Source: Solimonas sp. K1W22B-7
Lineage (GTDB): Bacteria > Pseudomonadota > Gammaproteobacteria > Nevskiales > Nevskiaceae
Assembly (NCBI RefSeq): GCF_003428335.1
Contig: NZ_CP031704.1
Span: 1,302,001 to 1,366,000, forward strand
Length of the DNA: 64,000 nucleotides
Direction: 5' to 3'
Shown here: positions 8,498 through 17,265 of the stretch, piece after piece
Layout of the letters: every line of letters begins with the position of its first letter
Position numbering within the stretch: the first letter of the stretch is position 1
Made by a program: the position numbers and the translations under genes
Notes under the pieces: model-generated
What the model was told of the DNA's origin: nothing
The model's database searches: none
What the model saw: only the letters and a program-made list of their open reading frames with translations

Positions 8498-10948
8498 ATG
8501 AGAAAGCGAGCCATGAACCTCGGCGGCAGCGGTGCAGCGGTCCGGGTGTTCGGCGTGGCGGCGATGTGCGCGGTGCTGGCGGCCTGCTCCGGCGACTACA
8601 GCGGCGGCACCGTCGGCACCGGTTCCGGCACGGGCGGCAACGGCGGCGGCAACGGCGGCGGGCAGGCCCGCAGCATGGAGGAGCTGTTCACCGGACAGGT
8701 GCAGCCGCGCATGGACTTCTGCCGCAGCTGCCACATCCCCGGCGGCGTGGCGGACGTGGAAGACGGCCATGACTTCATGCTCTCCGCGGCGAAGAGCCAG
8801 GATCTGGCCAACCTCAAGGCCAGCTGGGAACGCCTGGGCCGCAACAACCCGACCTCGCGCATCCTGCTGATGTCCTCCGGGCAGGAAACACCGCACACCG
8901 GCGGCGTGCCCTGGCCGCAGGGCAGCGACGCGTACAAGGCGATGGACGTGCTGCTCAAGTGCTTCGCCGATCCTGCCGGCTGTGCCCCGCTGCTGGTCGG
9001 TATCGGCGGCGGCACCGTCACCGAGCTGCCGCTGCTGGGCAGCCAGCACGGCGGCCATGCCTGGTTCGACTACTGCGCGGGCAAGGACGATGCCGCGGTG
9101 CTGCCGGCCGATCCGCGCTCACGGGTGCAGCCCGGCGCCAACACCGGCAAGGCGGTGCATTTCAACGTGTACTGGAAGGACTGCCACGTCGATCCCGAGC
9201 GGGTCGGCGAGAAGGCGCAGCCCAGGACCTGCGGCGAACTGCGCGAGAGCTATGCGCGCGGCGAGAAGCTGATGCGCGGCAACGGCGGCATCGGCTCCGG
9301 CACCTTCTTCGCCGGCGACGATCCCAGCGGCGGCGTGCTGGGCCTGCCCTCGTCCTCGATTACGCGCCTGTGGCGCATGTGGGGCCTGAGCGAGCGGCCC
9401 GACAACTTCGACGAGCTGCTGTCGCAGCGTTACGGCCAGCCGATGGGCGCGGCGCGCAATCCCTATCCGCTGGACGGTGAGGATCCGCAGGCCACCGACG
9501 GCGGCAGCGGCCAGCTGCCGGCCTTCATGACGCAGCTGCGCGGCGCCAACGGCGAGTGGACCGGCAAGGTCGGCTTCACCTGCCATGCCTGCCATACCGG
9601 CGCCGCCGGCCTGCCCGGCGAGGGCGAGGGCCTGGGCCTGCAGTACGGCAGCGGCAACAGCCTGCAGGACATCGCGCTGATGGCGCGCGAGATCGGCATC
9701 AGCGGCATTTCGCCGGGCATCGTCTTCAGCCTGTTCGGCACCAGCCGCGGTACCAACAACGCCAGCGACGTCAACATCTTCTACCTGGCCAACCAGGCCA
9801 ACGGCCTGCGCCTGGACCCGTACGCGCTGGGCGTGCTGACTTCGGGCTCCACCGCCTCGGGCGACACGCCGGCCTGGTGGAACATGGGCCATCGCCCGCT
9901 GAAGTTCCAGGACGGCTTCTATGCCGGCGATGCCAGCCGCGTCGACCTGATCTTCTACATGCCGATCGACGGCGTGCTCGGCGGCGCCGCCGGCGAGAAC
10001 TGGGTGCGCGCGCATGCGCAGGACGCCGACAAGTGGGCGATCTCGCTGAAGTCGCCGTCCTATCCGCTGCCGGTGGACAGGCCGCTGGCGGAGCAGGGCG
10101 CGATCCTGTTCCACAGCAAGGACCTTTGGGCCGAGGGCCTGGACAACCCCGCGCCGAAGCCGGCCGGCGGCAACGGCTCCTGCGCCAGCTGCCACGGCGC
10201 CTACTCGCCGCGCTTCGTGCACAACAGTGCCTACCTCGACGACCCGGCGCTGGAAGGCATTGCCTCCTACGTGGTGGCCAAGGAGGTGATCCGCACCGAT
10301 CCGGCGCGCGTGGACACCAACAACGAGGCGGTGAACCAGTACGGCACCAGCAGCTTTCTCGGCTTCCCGGAGACGGTGGGCACGGAGCAGGACTGCAGCT
10401 CGCAGAACCGCAAGGAGATCCGCGGCGATCGTCCGCCGGGTTACCTGGCGCCGCCGCTCTACGGTGTCTGGGCCACCGCGCCCTACCTGCACAACGGCTC
10501 GGTGCCGGATGCCTGGTCGCTGCTCAAGCCCGCCGAGCGGCCGAAGATCTGGCGCCGTGTCTCCACGCCGGCGCGCGAAGACCAGGAGGGCAAGGTGGTG
10601 ATGGGCTTCGACACCAGCATCCAGCGCGCCTACGCGCCGGACAAGCTCGGCTGGAAGTACGACGCGCTGCCCTGCGGCAGCGGCACGATCCCGTTCCTGG
10701 ATTGCACGCCGGGCAGCGATGCCGATCCCGCACTGCAGCTGATCCTGGCGCAGCTCTACGGCAACGTCATCCTGAGCTGGAACCTCGGCAACCTGCCGGT
10801 GTTCCTGCAGGCGACGCGCCAGCAGGTGGAGGACCGCAAGATCTACAACACCCACCTGTACAGCCAGGGCAACGAAGGCCATGACTTCACCGCGGTGCTC
10901 ACCGACCAGGAGCGTCGTGCGCTGATCGAGTACATGAAGACGCTTTGA
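8498..10948 (+). CDS. Tri-haem RoxA/MauG-like cytochrome c lipoprotein (paralogue 3)
   Basis: About 816 residues. ATG 8498 gives a lysine/arginine-rich n-region and a lipoprotein signal ending VLAAC (C30); ATG 8513 is equally possible, and ATG 8486 lies too close to the predicted transcription start. A glycine/serine/threonine linker follows the lipid cysteine. Haem motifs are CRSCH at 75, CHACH at 362 and CASCH at 562. It is closest to paralogue 1, sharing the N-terminal haem module (RSMEE then FCR.CH.PGGVADVE). It has its own promoter and operator pair, so it is a separate transcription unit of the same regulon. A periplasmic or outer-membrane-anchored oxidative role is inferred; the substrate is unknown. 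Confidence 0.82.
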   Translation: MRKRAMNLGGSGAAVRVFGVAAMCAVLAACSGDYSGGTVGTGSGTGGNGGGNGGGQARSMEELFTGQVQPRMDFCRSCHIPGGVADVEDGHDFMLSAAKSQDLANLKASWERLGRNNPTSRILLMSSGQETPHTGGVPWPQGSDAYKAMDVLLKCFADPAGCAPLLVGIGGGTVTELPLLGSQHGGHAWFDYCAGKDDAAVLPADPRSRVQPGANTGKAVHFNVYWKDCHVDPERVGEKAQPRTCGELRESYARGEKLMRGNGGIGSGTFFAGDDPSGGVLGLPSSSITRLWRMWGLSERPDNFDELLSQRYGQPMGAARNPYPLDGEDPQATDGGSGQLPAFMTQLRGANGEWTGKVGFTCHACHTGAAGLPGEGEGLGLQYGSGNSLQDIALMAREIGISGISPGIVFSLFGTSRGTNNASDVNIFYLANQANGLRLDPYALGVLTSGSTASGDTPAWWNMGHRPLKFQDGFYAGDASRVDLIFYMPIDGVLGGAAGENWVRAHAQDADKWAISLKSPSYPLPVDRPLAEQGAILFHSKDLWAEGLDNPAPKPAGGNGSCASCHGAYSPRFVHNSAYLDDPALEGIASYVVAKEVIRTDPARVDTNNEAVNQYGTSSFLGFPETVGTEQDCSSQNRKEIRGDRPPGYLAPPLYGVWATAPYLHNGSVPDAWSLLKPAERPKIWRRVSTPAREDQEGKVVMGFDTSIQRAYAPDKLGWKYDALPCGSGTIPFLDCTPGSDADPALQLILAQLYGNVILSWNLGNLPVFLQATRQQVEDRKIYNTHLYSQGNEGHDFTAVLTDQERRALIEYMKTL

Positions 10949-10954
10949 ACAGAA

Positions 10955-11069
10955 CCCCTCTCCCGCTTGCGGGAGAGGGGCAGGGGAGAGGGTTTCTGTA
11001 ACGCCATCAAGTTCTACAGAACCCCTCTCCCGGCCTTCCGGGCCACCCTCTCCCGCAGGCGGGAGAGGG
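10955..11069. repeat. Double CCCTCTCCC palindrome (BIME-like)
   Basis: Two copies of the window's commonest repeat lie at 10955-10980 (perfect 26-base palindrome) and 11046-11069, joined by a spacer with a third partial copy. The first begins 7 bases after the cytochrome stop codon and probably acts as a 3' hairpin for that transcript. Confidence 0.8.
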
Positions 11070-11114
11070 GACAGCAGGGATCGCGGTCACCGATTCTTTG
11101 GTTCCTCGTCGCAT

Positions 11115-11142
11115 GGCGCCGTCGGTAAGAGGCGCCTTTTTT
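11115..11142 (+). terminator. GGCGCC hairpin with T-tract
   Basis: Two GGCGCC arms (11115-11120 and 11131-11136) enclose a 10-base loop and are followed by six T. It lies just before the AraC-type gene and would stop read-through from the cytochrome side, or attenuate the AraC-type gene if transcription starts upstream. Confidence 0.65.
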
Positions 11143-11157
11143 AGAAGGATGAGCCGC

Positions 11158-11586
11158 ATGACGTTCCTGACCCGCCGCCCGCGCACGAAAGACGACCTGC
11201 CTGCCCTGGTGAACACGCTGCTCGCCGAGTCCGGCGACGGCTACCCGACCCTGGCCCGCATGGCTTCGCGGATGTGCATGTCGCCGCGCACGCTCAAGCG
11301 CCGCCTGCGCGCGCACGGCGTGCGCTTTCGCCAGCTGCTGGACGGCGCGCGCTTCCGCGAATCCGCGCGCCTGCTGGAAGACTCCGAGCTGACGGTGGAG
11401 CAGATCGCGCTGCGCCTCGGTTACAGCAGCCCGGCCAACTTCTCCCGTGCCTTCCGGCGCTGGGCGGGGCATCCGCCCGGGGCCTATCGCCTCGGCATGA
11501 TGGGCGAGCCGGCATCCGGAGAGCCGCAGCGCTGGGCGCGCGCGGCCGGCATGCCGCTTGCTCCGATGCAGCGGGACACCGCGTGA
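11158..11586 (+). CDS. AraC-type DNA-binding protein lacking a sensor domain
   Basis: A 142-residue protein that is essentially the two-helix-turn-helix AraC domain: LARMASRMCMSPRTLKRRL for the first motif and QIALRLGYSSPANFSRAFRR for the second, followed by G.PPGAYR. There is no cupin or other effector domain, so it is much shorter than classical AraC proteins (about 280-330). ATG 11158 has AGAAGG at a good distance; ATG 11149 is an alternative. It sits between two TetR-controlled units on the same strand, but no TetR palindrome precedes it. It may be a local activator or a truncated regulator. Confidence 0.82.
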   Translation: MTFLTRRPRTKDDLPALVNTLLAESGDGYPTLARMASRMCMSPRTLKRRLRAHGVRFRQLLDGARFRESARLLEDSELTVEQIALRLGYSSPANFSRAFRRWAGHPPGAYRLGMMGEPASGEPQRWARAAGMPLAPMQRDTA

Positions 11587-11629
11587 AAGCAGTCGTCCTG
11601 TCCCTTTCGGATAACGCCAGGGGCCTCAA

Positions 11630-11669
11630 TTGACAAAAGTCAATGATGATGTATCTTGACAAATGTCAC
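11630..11669 (+). promoter_or_regulatory. Paired TetR operators with sigma70 promoter (site pair 3)
   Basis: The palindromes TTGACAAAAGTCAA (11630-11643) and TTGACAAATGTCAC (11656-11669, one end base off) have centres 26 bp apart, as at the other two promoters. TTGACA plus TATCTT (11652-11657) gives a 16-base spacer. The leader to the DUF1302 start is about 175 bases and contains a GC-rich hairpin at about 11790-11817. Confidence 0.8.
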
Positions 11670-11840
11670 ATAGAGGCAGGACGGCCCGGCAGCAGGGGCT
11701 GAACCCGCTCAGGACGCGCGCGGGAATCCCGGCTACGAACGATTCGACATCGTCGGGACGTCGGTAAAAAACATCGATACATCATTAACCGGCCTCCGCC
11801 TTCTTCGGCGGGCCGGATCGCGACGGAGGGGAGACTCCTT

Positions 11841-14462
11841 ATGCAGGCAAGGCGCAATCGCTGGACGCGCATCGCGTTCGCACTGGCACTCGGCGGCACG
11901 GCCTCGGCCGCGCAGGCCATCAGCTTCGAGCTGCCGGGCTTCGGTGACAACAGCATCGAAGGCGTGCTCAACACCACCATCACCGCCGGTGCCGCCATGC
12001 GCACGCAGCACCGCGCGTCCTCCCTGCTGGGCAAGAGCAACGTCGATCCGCAGGCCTGCGGCCGTCTCCCCGACGGGCGCACTTACTACCAGGGCTGCCA
12101 GGGCCTGTTCCGCACGCAGAGCTTCCCGGCCGAGCGCCTGGGCGAGGTGGCGGGCCAGTACACGATGAACGCCGACGACGGCAACTGGAACTACGACCGC
12201 GGCGACCTGACGCAGGCGCCGCTGAAGGTGACCCAGGACCTGACGCTGTCGATGGGCGACTTCGGCCTGTTCATCAAGGGCCTGTACTTCTACGACTTCG
12301 TCAACAACGACTTCACCGAGTACCACCCCAACCGCATCACACCGGAGAACGTCGAGCAGGTCGGCAACATCTCCACTCTCGGCACCGAGCTGATCCAGAT
12401 CGTGCCGCTGCCCACCCTGGGCGTGCGCAGCGACTCGCGCCCCTGCGGCGCACGCGACCCCGACAACAACCCGCTGACGCCCTGCGGCATCGTCTACGGC
12501 CCGGGCGGCGTGGTGCGCAACAAGCGTTCCGACACCGAGACGCTGCGCCAGATCGGTACCGACCTGCAGCTGCTCGACGCCTACATCTACGGCAGGCTGC
12601 CGCTGTGGGGCGAGAAGGAAGTCACCTTCAAGCTCGGCCGCCAGGCGGTGAACTGGGGCGAGTCCACCGCCCTGGTGTTCGACTCGATCAATACCGTCAA
12701 CCCGGTCAACGCCAACAACTTCTTCCGCGTCGGCGCCCAGATCGAGGAAGTGTTCCAGCCCGTGGGCATGCTGTTCCTGTCGATGGAAGCCTTCGACAAC
12801 GTCACGCTGGAGGGCTTCTACCAGTTCGAGTGGCTGCCCACCGAGGCGCCGGCGCCGGGCTCCTTCTATTCCTTCCTCGACGTCGGCACCAACAACGCCA
12901 TCGACAACATCAACCTGAGCTTCGGCTACTCCGCCGAGGATCCGGACGCCGTGGGCTTCCTGCTCGACAACCCGCTGTCCGGCGTGACCAACACCGCCTC
13001 CACCGGCTCGCGCCTGAAGGACAAGGAGCCGGACGGCGGCGGCCAGTACGGTTTCGCGCTGAAGTACTACGCCGAGTGGCTCAACGACGGTACCGAGCTG
13101 GGCGTCTATTTCACCAACACCCATGCCCGCAACCCCTACCTCAGCGTCTACTCGGTGGAGCAGGGCTGCGGCAAGAACACCACCAGCACCGTGGCCTACC
13201 TGCTGGCCTGCTTCGATCAGCCGCTGGGCCATGCGCTGCTCAACCCCAACGACCCGCAGGGCGCGACGAAGGACGCCACCAACTTCGACACCCTGAAGGT
13301 GCAGCTGGAGTACCCGGAAGACATCAAGATGTTCGGGGTCTCCTTCAACACCACCGCCGGCGATTTCTCGCTGCAGGGCGAGATCGCCTATCGCCCCGAT
13401 GCGCCGATGCAGGTGGACGTGGAAGACCTGGCCTTCGCCGGCTTCGGTCCCACGCTCAGCAACTGCCACCTGCGGACCGCCGGCTGCAACGGCAGCGGCA
13501 ACTTCAGCGGCCTGCTCACCGGCCTGCTGCCGGAGCAGGTGGCGGGCCTGGTCAACGGCCTGGTCGGAGCCCTGCAGCAGGCCGGCCTGCCGCTGGACAT
13601 CCTCGGCGGCATCGGCACCTACCGCGATCCGGCGTCCTGCTCGCAGACCCCGCTGGGCATCGTCGTCCTGCCGGGGACCAATACCTGCATCTACCCGGGC
13701 AGCGACTTCGTGGTCGACGCCAATGGCACGCCGGGCGACTTCACCGATTCCTACGACCTGATCATCGGCCACATGGTCGGTTCCGGCCGCTCCTTCCCGT
13801 CCTTCATCATTCCCTACCGCGGCGGCGTGGTCGGCACCAACCCCGGCAGCAGCTACATCCGCGGCTGGGAGAATTTCGACAGCTACCAGTTCAATCTCGG
13901 CGGCACCTACGTCGCCGGCGCCACGCAGAACCCGATCGGCGCCGACCAGGTCATCATGCTGTTCGAAACCGGCGCCACCTGGGTGCCGGGCATGCCGGAC
14001 TACGACCAGCTGCAGCTGGAAGCGCCGGGTACCTACCTGCACGCCAGTGCCGGTGCCGACGGCTCCGGTGCCGACCGCTCGCGCCAGGCCTGCTCCACCA
14101 ACGAGGCCTGCTCTTACGGCCCGGACGGCCTGCGCTTCAACCCGCACCAGCAGGACCGCGACGGCTTTGCCGACAAGTTCTCCTGGGGCTATGTCGTGAT
14201 CACGCAGATCAGCTACGAGTCGGTGCTGCCGGGCATCAGCGTGCGTCCCTTCATCATCTGGAAGCACGACGTGAAGGGCACGGCGCCCGGCCTGGTCGGC
14301 AACTTCGTCGAGGGCCGCAAGACCACCAACCTGATGATCGAGACGCGCTACAAGTCGGCATTCTCGGTGAGCCTGGGCTACACCTGGTTCACCGGCGGCG
14401 GCGTCTACAACCTGAATCGCGACCGCGACAACCTGCAGGCCTATTTCAAGCTGCAGTTCTAA
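11841..14462 (+). CDS. DUF1302 outer-membrane protein
   Basis: An 873-residue exported protein with an N-terminal signal peptide ending near AQAIS and a family start SFELPGFG. It has many alternating aromatic strands and ends in FKLQF, the terminal phenylalanine typical of outer-membrane beta-barrels. DUF1302 proteins usually have about 550-700 residues; this one is long, with cysteine-containing inserts around 70, 195, 440, 545 and 745. Members commonly sit beside DUF1329 genes, as here, and are thought to take part in envelope handling of hydrophobic compounds. It is first in an operon running to 18456 behind operator pair 3. No RND partner is present in the window. Confidence 0.85.
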   Translation: MQARRNRWTRIAFALALGGTASAAQAISFELPGFGDNSIEGVLNTTITAGAAMRTQHRASSLLGKSNVDPQACGRLPDGRTYYQGCQGLFRTQSFPAERLGEVAGQYTMNADDGNWNYDRGDLTQAPLKVTQDLTLSMGDFGLFIKGLYFYDFVNNDFTEYHPNRITPENVEQVGNISTLGTELIQIVPLPTLGVRSDSRPCGARDPDNNPLTPCGIVYGPGGVVRNKRSDTETLRQIGTDLQLLDAYIYGRLPLWGEKEVTFKLGRQAVNWGESTALVFDSINTVNPVNANNFFRVGAQIEEVFQPVGMLFLSMEAFDNVTLEGFYQFEWLPTEAPAPGSFYSFLDVGTNNAIDNINLSFGYSAEDPDAVGFLLDNPLSGVTNTASTGSRLKDKEPDGGGQYGFALKYYAEWLNDGTELGVYFTNTHARNPYLSVYSVEQGCGKNTTSTVAYLLACFDQPLGHALLNPNDPQGATKDATNFDTLKVQLEYPEDIKMFGVSFNTTAGDFSLQGEIAYRPDAPMQVDVEDLAFAGFGPTLSNCHLRTAGCNGSGNFSGLLTGLLPEQVAGLVNGLVGALQQAGLPLDILGGIGTYRDPASCSQTPLGIVVLPGTNTCIYPGSDFVVDANGTPGDFTDSYDLIIGHMVGSGRSFPSFIIPYRGGVVGTNPGSSYIRGWENFDSYQFNLGGTYVAGATQNPIGADQVIMLFETGATWVPGMPDYDQLQLEAPGTYLHASAGADGSGADRSRQACSTNEACSYGPDGLRFNPHQQDRDGFADKFSWGYVVITQISYESVLPGISVRPFIIWKHDVKGTAPGLVGNFVEGRKTTNLMIETRYKSAFSVSLGYTWFTGGGVYNLNRDRDNLQAYFKLQF

Positions 14463-14481
14463 GCGTCAACAGGGGAATCGG

Positions 14482-15837
14482 ATGAACCTCAGGCTCACGG
14501 TGGTGGGCGCCGGCCTCGTGCTGGCGCTGGTCCAGGCGCCGGCCTTTGCCAAGGTGTCGGCGGAGGAGGCGGCGCAGCTGGGCAAGACACTGACCCCGGT
14601 CGGTGCCGAGAAGGCCGGCAACAAGGACAACACGATCCCAGAATGGACTCCCGCGCCGCGCAGCGGCTCGCTCAAGGGCGAGTACCCGGCCGATCCGGCA
14701 ATCGACGGCGAAAAACCGCTGTACACGATCAGCAAGGCCAACCTGGCGCAGTACTCCGACAAGCTCAGCGAGGGCCACAAGCGCCTGCTGTCGACCTACG
14801 ACAGCTACAGGATGAACGTCTACCCGAGCCACCGGAAGGTGTCGTTCCCGGACTTCATCTACAAGGCGACGATCGCCAACGCCGGTACCTGCGTGCTGAC
14901 CGGTATCGACAACCCGGAGAACTGCAAGCAGGGCTTCACCTTCCCGATTCCCAAGAGCGGTGCCGAGATCATGTGGAATCACCGCGTGCGCTGGCGCGGC
15001 GACGGCGCGCGGCGCTACAACAACCAGATGATCGTGCAGCAGAACGGCGAGTTCCAGCTGACCAAGATCGTCGAGGAAGTGAACTTCTACTACGCCACCA
15101 CCATCAACCCGGTGCCGCTGACCCGTGGCAACGGCCTGTTCCTGAAATACTTCTCGCGCACCGTGGAACCGCCGCGCCTGGCCGGCACCATGATCCTGGT
15201 GCACGAGAAGGCCGGCTCCGGCAGCGAAGGCCGCGCCGCCTGGCTGTATTCCCCGGGCCTCAAGCGCATCCGCCGCGCGCCGACGGTGTGCTGCGACAAT
15301 CCCTACGAAGGCACCGACGGCCACCAGTTCTACGACCAGGTGGACATGTTCAACGGCATCCTGGAGCGCTACGACTGGAAGCTGGTGGGCAAGAAGGAAA
15401 TGATCATTCCCTACAACTCCAACCGCATCGGCAGCCCGGCGGTGAAGTTCAAGGTCCTGGCGCGGCCCAAGCACCTCAACCAGGACCTGCCGCGCTACGA
15501 ACTGCACCGCGTCTGGGTGGTGGAGGCCAACATCCGCCCCGGCACCAACCACACCTTCACCAAGCGCCGCCTGTACCTGGACGAGGACAGCTGGTATCCC
15601 GCGATGATCGACAACTACGACAACCGCGGCGGCCTCTACCAGTTCCAGGAAGGGCACACCGTGTTCTCGCCCAGCGTGCAGTCGGTCGGCGGCATCCCGG
15701 AAGTGATCTACCACTTCAGTTCGGGCCGCTACTTCCTGACCGCCATGGCCAACGAAGACAAGCCCAACGACTTCACCGCACGCTTCTCCGACGACTACTT
15801 CGAAGCCGCCTCGGTGCAGAAGCGCTCGCTCAAGTAA
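14482..15837 (+). CDS. DUF1329 periplasmic protein (LolA/LolB-like fold), copy 1
   Basis: A 451-residue protein with a signal peptide ending AFAKVS and the DUF1329 hallmarks: LTPVGAEKAG near the N-terminus, YDSYRMNVYPSHR near 110 and RIRRAPTVCCDNPYEGTDG near 265. The family is related to outer-membrane lipoprotein-sorting proteins, and the likely role is carriage of a lipid or other hydrophobic ligand through the periplasm. It starts 19 bases after DUF1302, confirming the usual pairing. A close paralogue lies at 41200-42567 under a different regulator. The ligand is unknown. Confidence 0.87.
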   Translation: MNLRLTVVGAGLVLALVQAPAFAKVSAEEAAQLGKTLTPVGAEKAGNKDNTIPEWTPAPRSGSLKGEYPADPAIDGEKPLYTISKANLAQYSDKLSEGHKRLLSTYDSYRMNVYPSHRKVSFPDFIYKATIANAGTCVLTGIDNPENCKQGFTFPIPKSGAEIMWNHRVRWRGDGARRYNNQMIVQQNGEFQLTKIVEEVNFYYATTINPVPLTRGNGLFLKYFSRTVEPPRLAGTMILVHEKAGSGSEGRAAWLYSPGLKRIRRAPTVCCDNPYEGTDGHQFYDQVDMFNGILERYDWKLVGKKEMIIPYNSNRIGSPAVKFKVLARPKHLNQDLPRYELHRVWVVEANIRPGTNHTFTKRRLYLDEDSWYPAMIDNYDNRGGLYQFQEGHTVFSPSVQSVGGIPEVIYHFSSGRYFLTAMANEDKPNDFTARFSDDYFEAASVQKRSLK

Positions 15838-15858
15838 TTCTTCAACCTTCGGACCTTC

Positions 15859-16800
15859 ATGCCTTACTTCCAGGCCCGCGACGGCGCCCGGCTGCACTAC
15901 CTCGACATCGGCCGCGGGCCGGCCTGCGTCATGCTGCACGCCTTCGGCATGCGTGCGGCGATGTGGCTGCCTTTCGTGCTGCCCTTTGCCGCCCGCCGCC
16001 GCTTCGTGATGCTCGACTTCCGCGGCTTCGGCGGCTCGCGCGGCCTGCGCCATTCCGGCAACGACGCGCTCAGGCAGAACGCCGACGACCTGCATGACCT
16101 GCTGCAGCAGCTCAAGCTGGACCGGCCACGGATGGTCGGCTTCTCCATCGGCGCCGCCTGCGGCCTGGAATACCAGCGCCGCTACGGCTTCGACCAGCTC
16201 TCCGCCTACCTGCACATCGACCAGACGCCCTGCATCGCCAACGGCGGCGACTGGAGCTGGGGCCTGATGGGTGTCCAGAACGAGCAGGCCTTCGCCAATG
16301 CCCGCGAACTGCTGGCCGCCTTCGATCCGATCGACCGCGATACCCTGTTCCACGAGCTGCCGCCGGCCCTGCAGCAGCAGTTCTGGGACTGGTTCGGCGA
16401 GTTCTTCGGCAGCTGCATCGGCCACCCGGTACTGAAGCGGGTGTTCCGCCTCGCGGGTGGCCGCCGCCCCGGCAGCCATCTGCTGCGTGCCGACGACTGG
16501 CCGATCTACCTGGACTGCGTGCGCTCCTTTACCGTGCAGGACTACGACTTCCGCGAATCGCTGCGCCGGGTGCGTATCCCGTTCTGGGTGCTGCTGGGCC
16601 GCAACTCCGCCGTATTTCCGCCGGAAGGCCAGCGCCGCATCGCCGACTACGTGTCCGACACCCGCGTGATCGAGTTCCGCCATTGCGGACACATCGTGCC
16701 GGTGGAAGCGCCGGCGCGCTTCCTGTACACCTTGGGCAGGTTCCTGGCGGCGCCGGTGGCGCGGCCGGGATGTGCCAGCCAACCGGAGCCCGCCCTGTGA
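15859..16800 (+). CDS. Alpha/beta-fold hydrolase
   Basis: A 313-residue alpha/beta hydrolase. The nucleophile is S96 in GFSIGA, an oxyanion strand LHAFG lies near 33, and a likely catalytic histidine is in FRHCGHIVP near 277. No signal peptide is visible, so it is cytoplasmic. It could be an esterase, lipase or C-C bond hydrolase. It starts 21 bases after DUF1329 and its stop overlaps the next GTG start, so it belongs to the TetR-controlled operon. Confidence 0.8.
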   Translation: MPYFQARDGARLHYLDIGRGPACVMLHAFGMRAAMWLPFVLPFAARRRFVMLDFRGFGGSRGLRHSGNDALRQNADDLHDLLQQLKLDRPRMVGFSIGAACGLEYQRRYGFDQLSAYLHIDQTPCIANGGDWSWGLMGVQNEQAFANARELLAAFDPIDRDTLFHELPPALQQQFWDWFGEFFGSCIGHPVLKRVFRLAGGRRPGSHLLRADDWPIYLDCVRSFTVQDYDFRESLRRVRIPFWVLLGRNSAVFPPEGQRRIADYVSDTRVIEFRHCGHIVPVEAPARFLYTLGRFLAAPVARPGCASQPEPAL

Positions 16801-17240
16801 GCCTGCAAGCCCGTTTCGAAACCCTCGCCGCCCGCAAGGAAAAGACCCCGCTGTCGGAACTCGACGCCCTGTTCGACGCCCTGCCACCGGTCGAAGAGGC
16901 CTTCATGATCGGCGAGTGGGACGGGGGTGTGTTCAATACCGGCCATCCCGGTGAAGGCCAGCTCGAGGCCATGCGCTGGATCGGCAAGACCTTCCGTTCG
17001 CGCAACGACGTCGATCCCATCGTATCCCGCGACGCCGGCGGCAGCCGCGTCGCCAATCCCATCATGGGAACGGCCTCCCTGCGTCGCGTCGAGTACCGCG
17101 GCGTCGTCACCGCCACCATGTGCTACGACAAGCACCCGGTGTTCGACCACTTCCGCCAGGTCGACGAGCACAGCGTGCTCGGCGTGATGGACCGCAAGGG
17201 CGACACCATGCCGCTGTACTTCTACTTGCGCCGGGCCTGA
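16797..17240 (+). CDS. GXWXG/DUF4334 domain protein
   Basis: A 147-residue cytoplasmic protein. The start is GTG 16797, overlapping the preceding stop by four bases (GTGA), which implies translational coupling. The N-terminal motif GEWDGG followed by FNTGHP matches the GXWXG domain; the second half (RRVEYRGVVTATMCYDKHPV) matches DUF4334. The function of this family is not established. Its position between a hydrolase and an acyl-CoA dehydrogenase suggests an accessory catabolic role. Confidence 0.78.
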   Translation: MSLQARFETLAARKEKTPLSELDALFDALPPVEEAFMIGEWDGGVFNTGHPGEGQLEAMRWIGKTFRSRNDVDPIVSRDAGGSRVANPIMGTASLRRVEYRGVVTATMCYDKHPVFDHFRQVDEHSVLGVMDRKGDTMPLYFYLRRA

Positions 17241-17265
17241 GGCGCTTTCCACCAAGAGATTCACG

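Noticed and set aside
6911-9058. A long minus-strand open frame across cytochrome paralogues 2 and 3
   Set aside because: It spans a terminator, an operator pair and two real genes. Its composition is typical of an antisense shadow.
11733-14267. An 844-codon open frame antisense to the DUF1302 gene
   Set aside because: High-GC DNA with G/C third positions leaves the opposite strand open. The product is low-complexity (valine, glycine, arginine, histidine rich), has no recognisable domain and no ribosome site, and DUF1302 on the plus strand is convincing.
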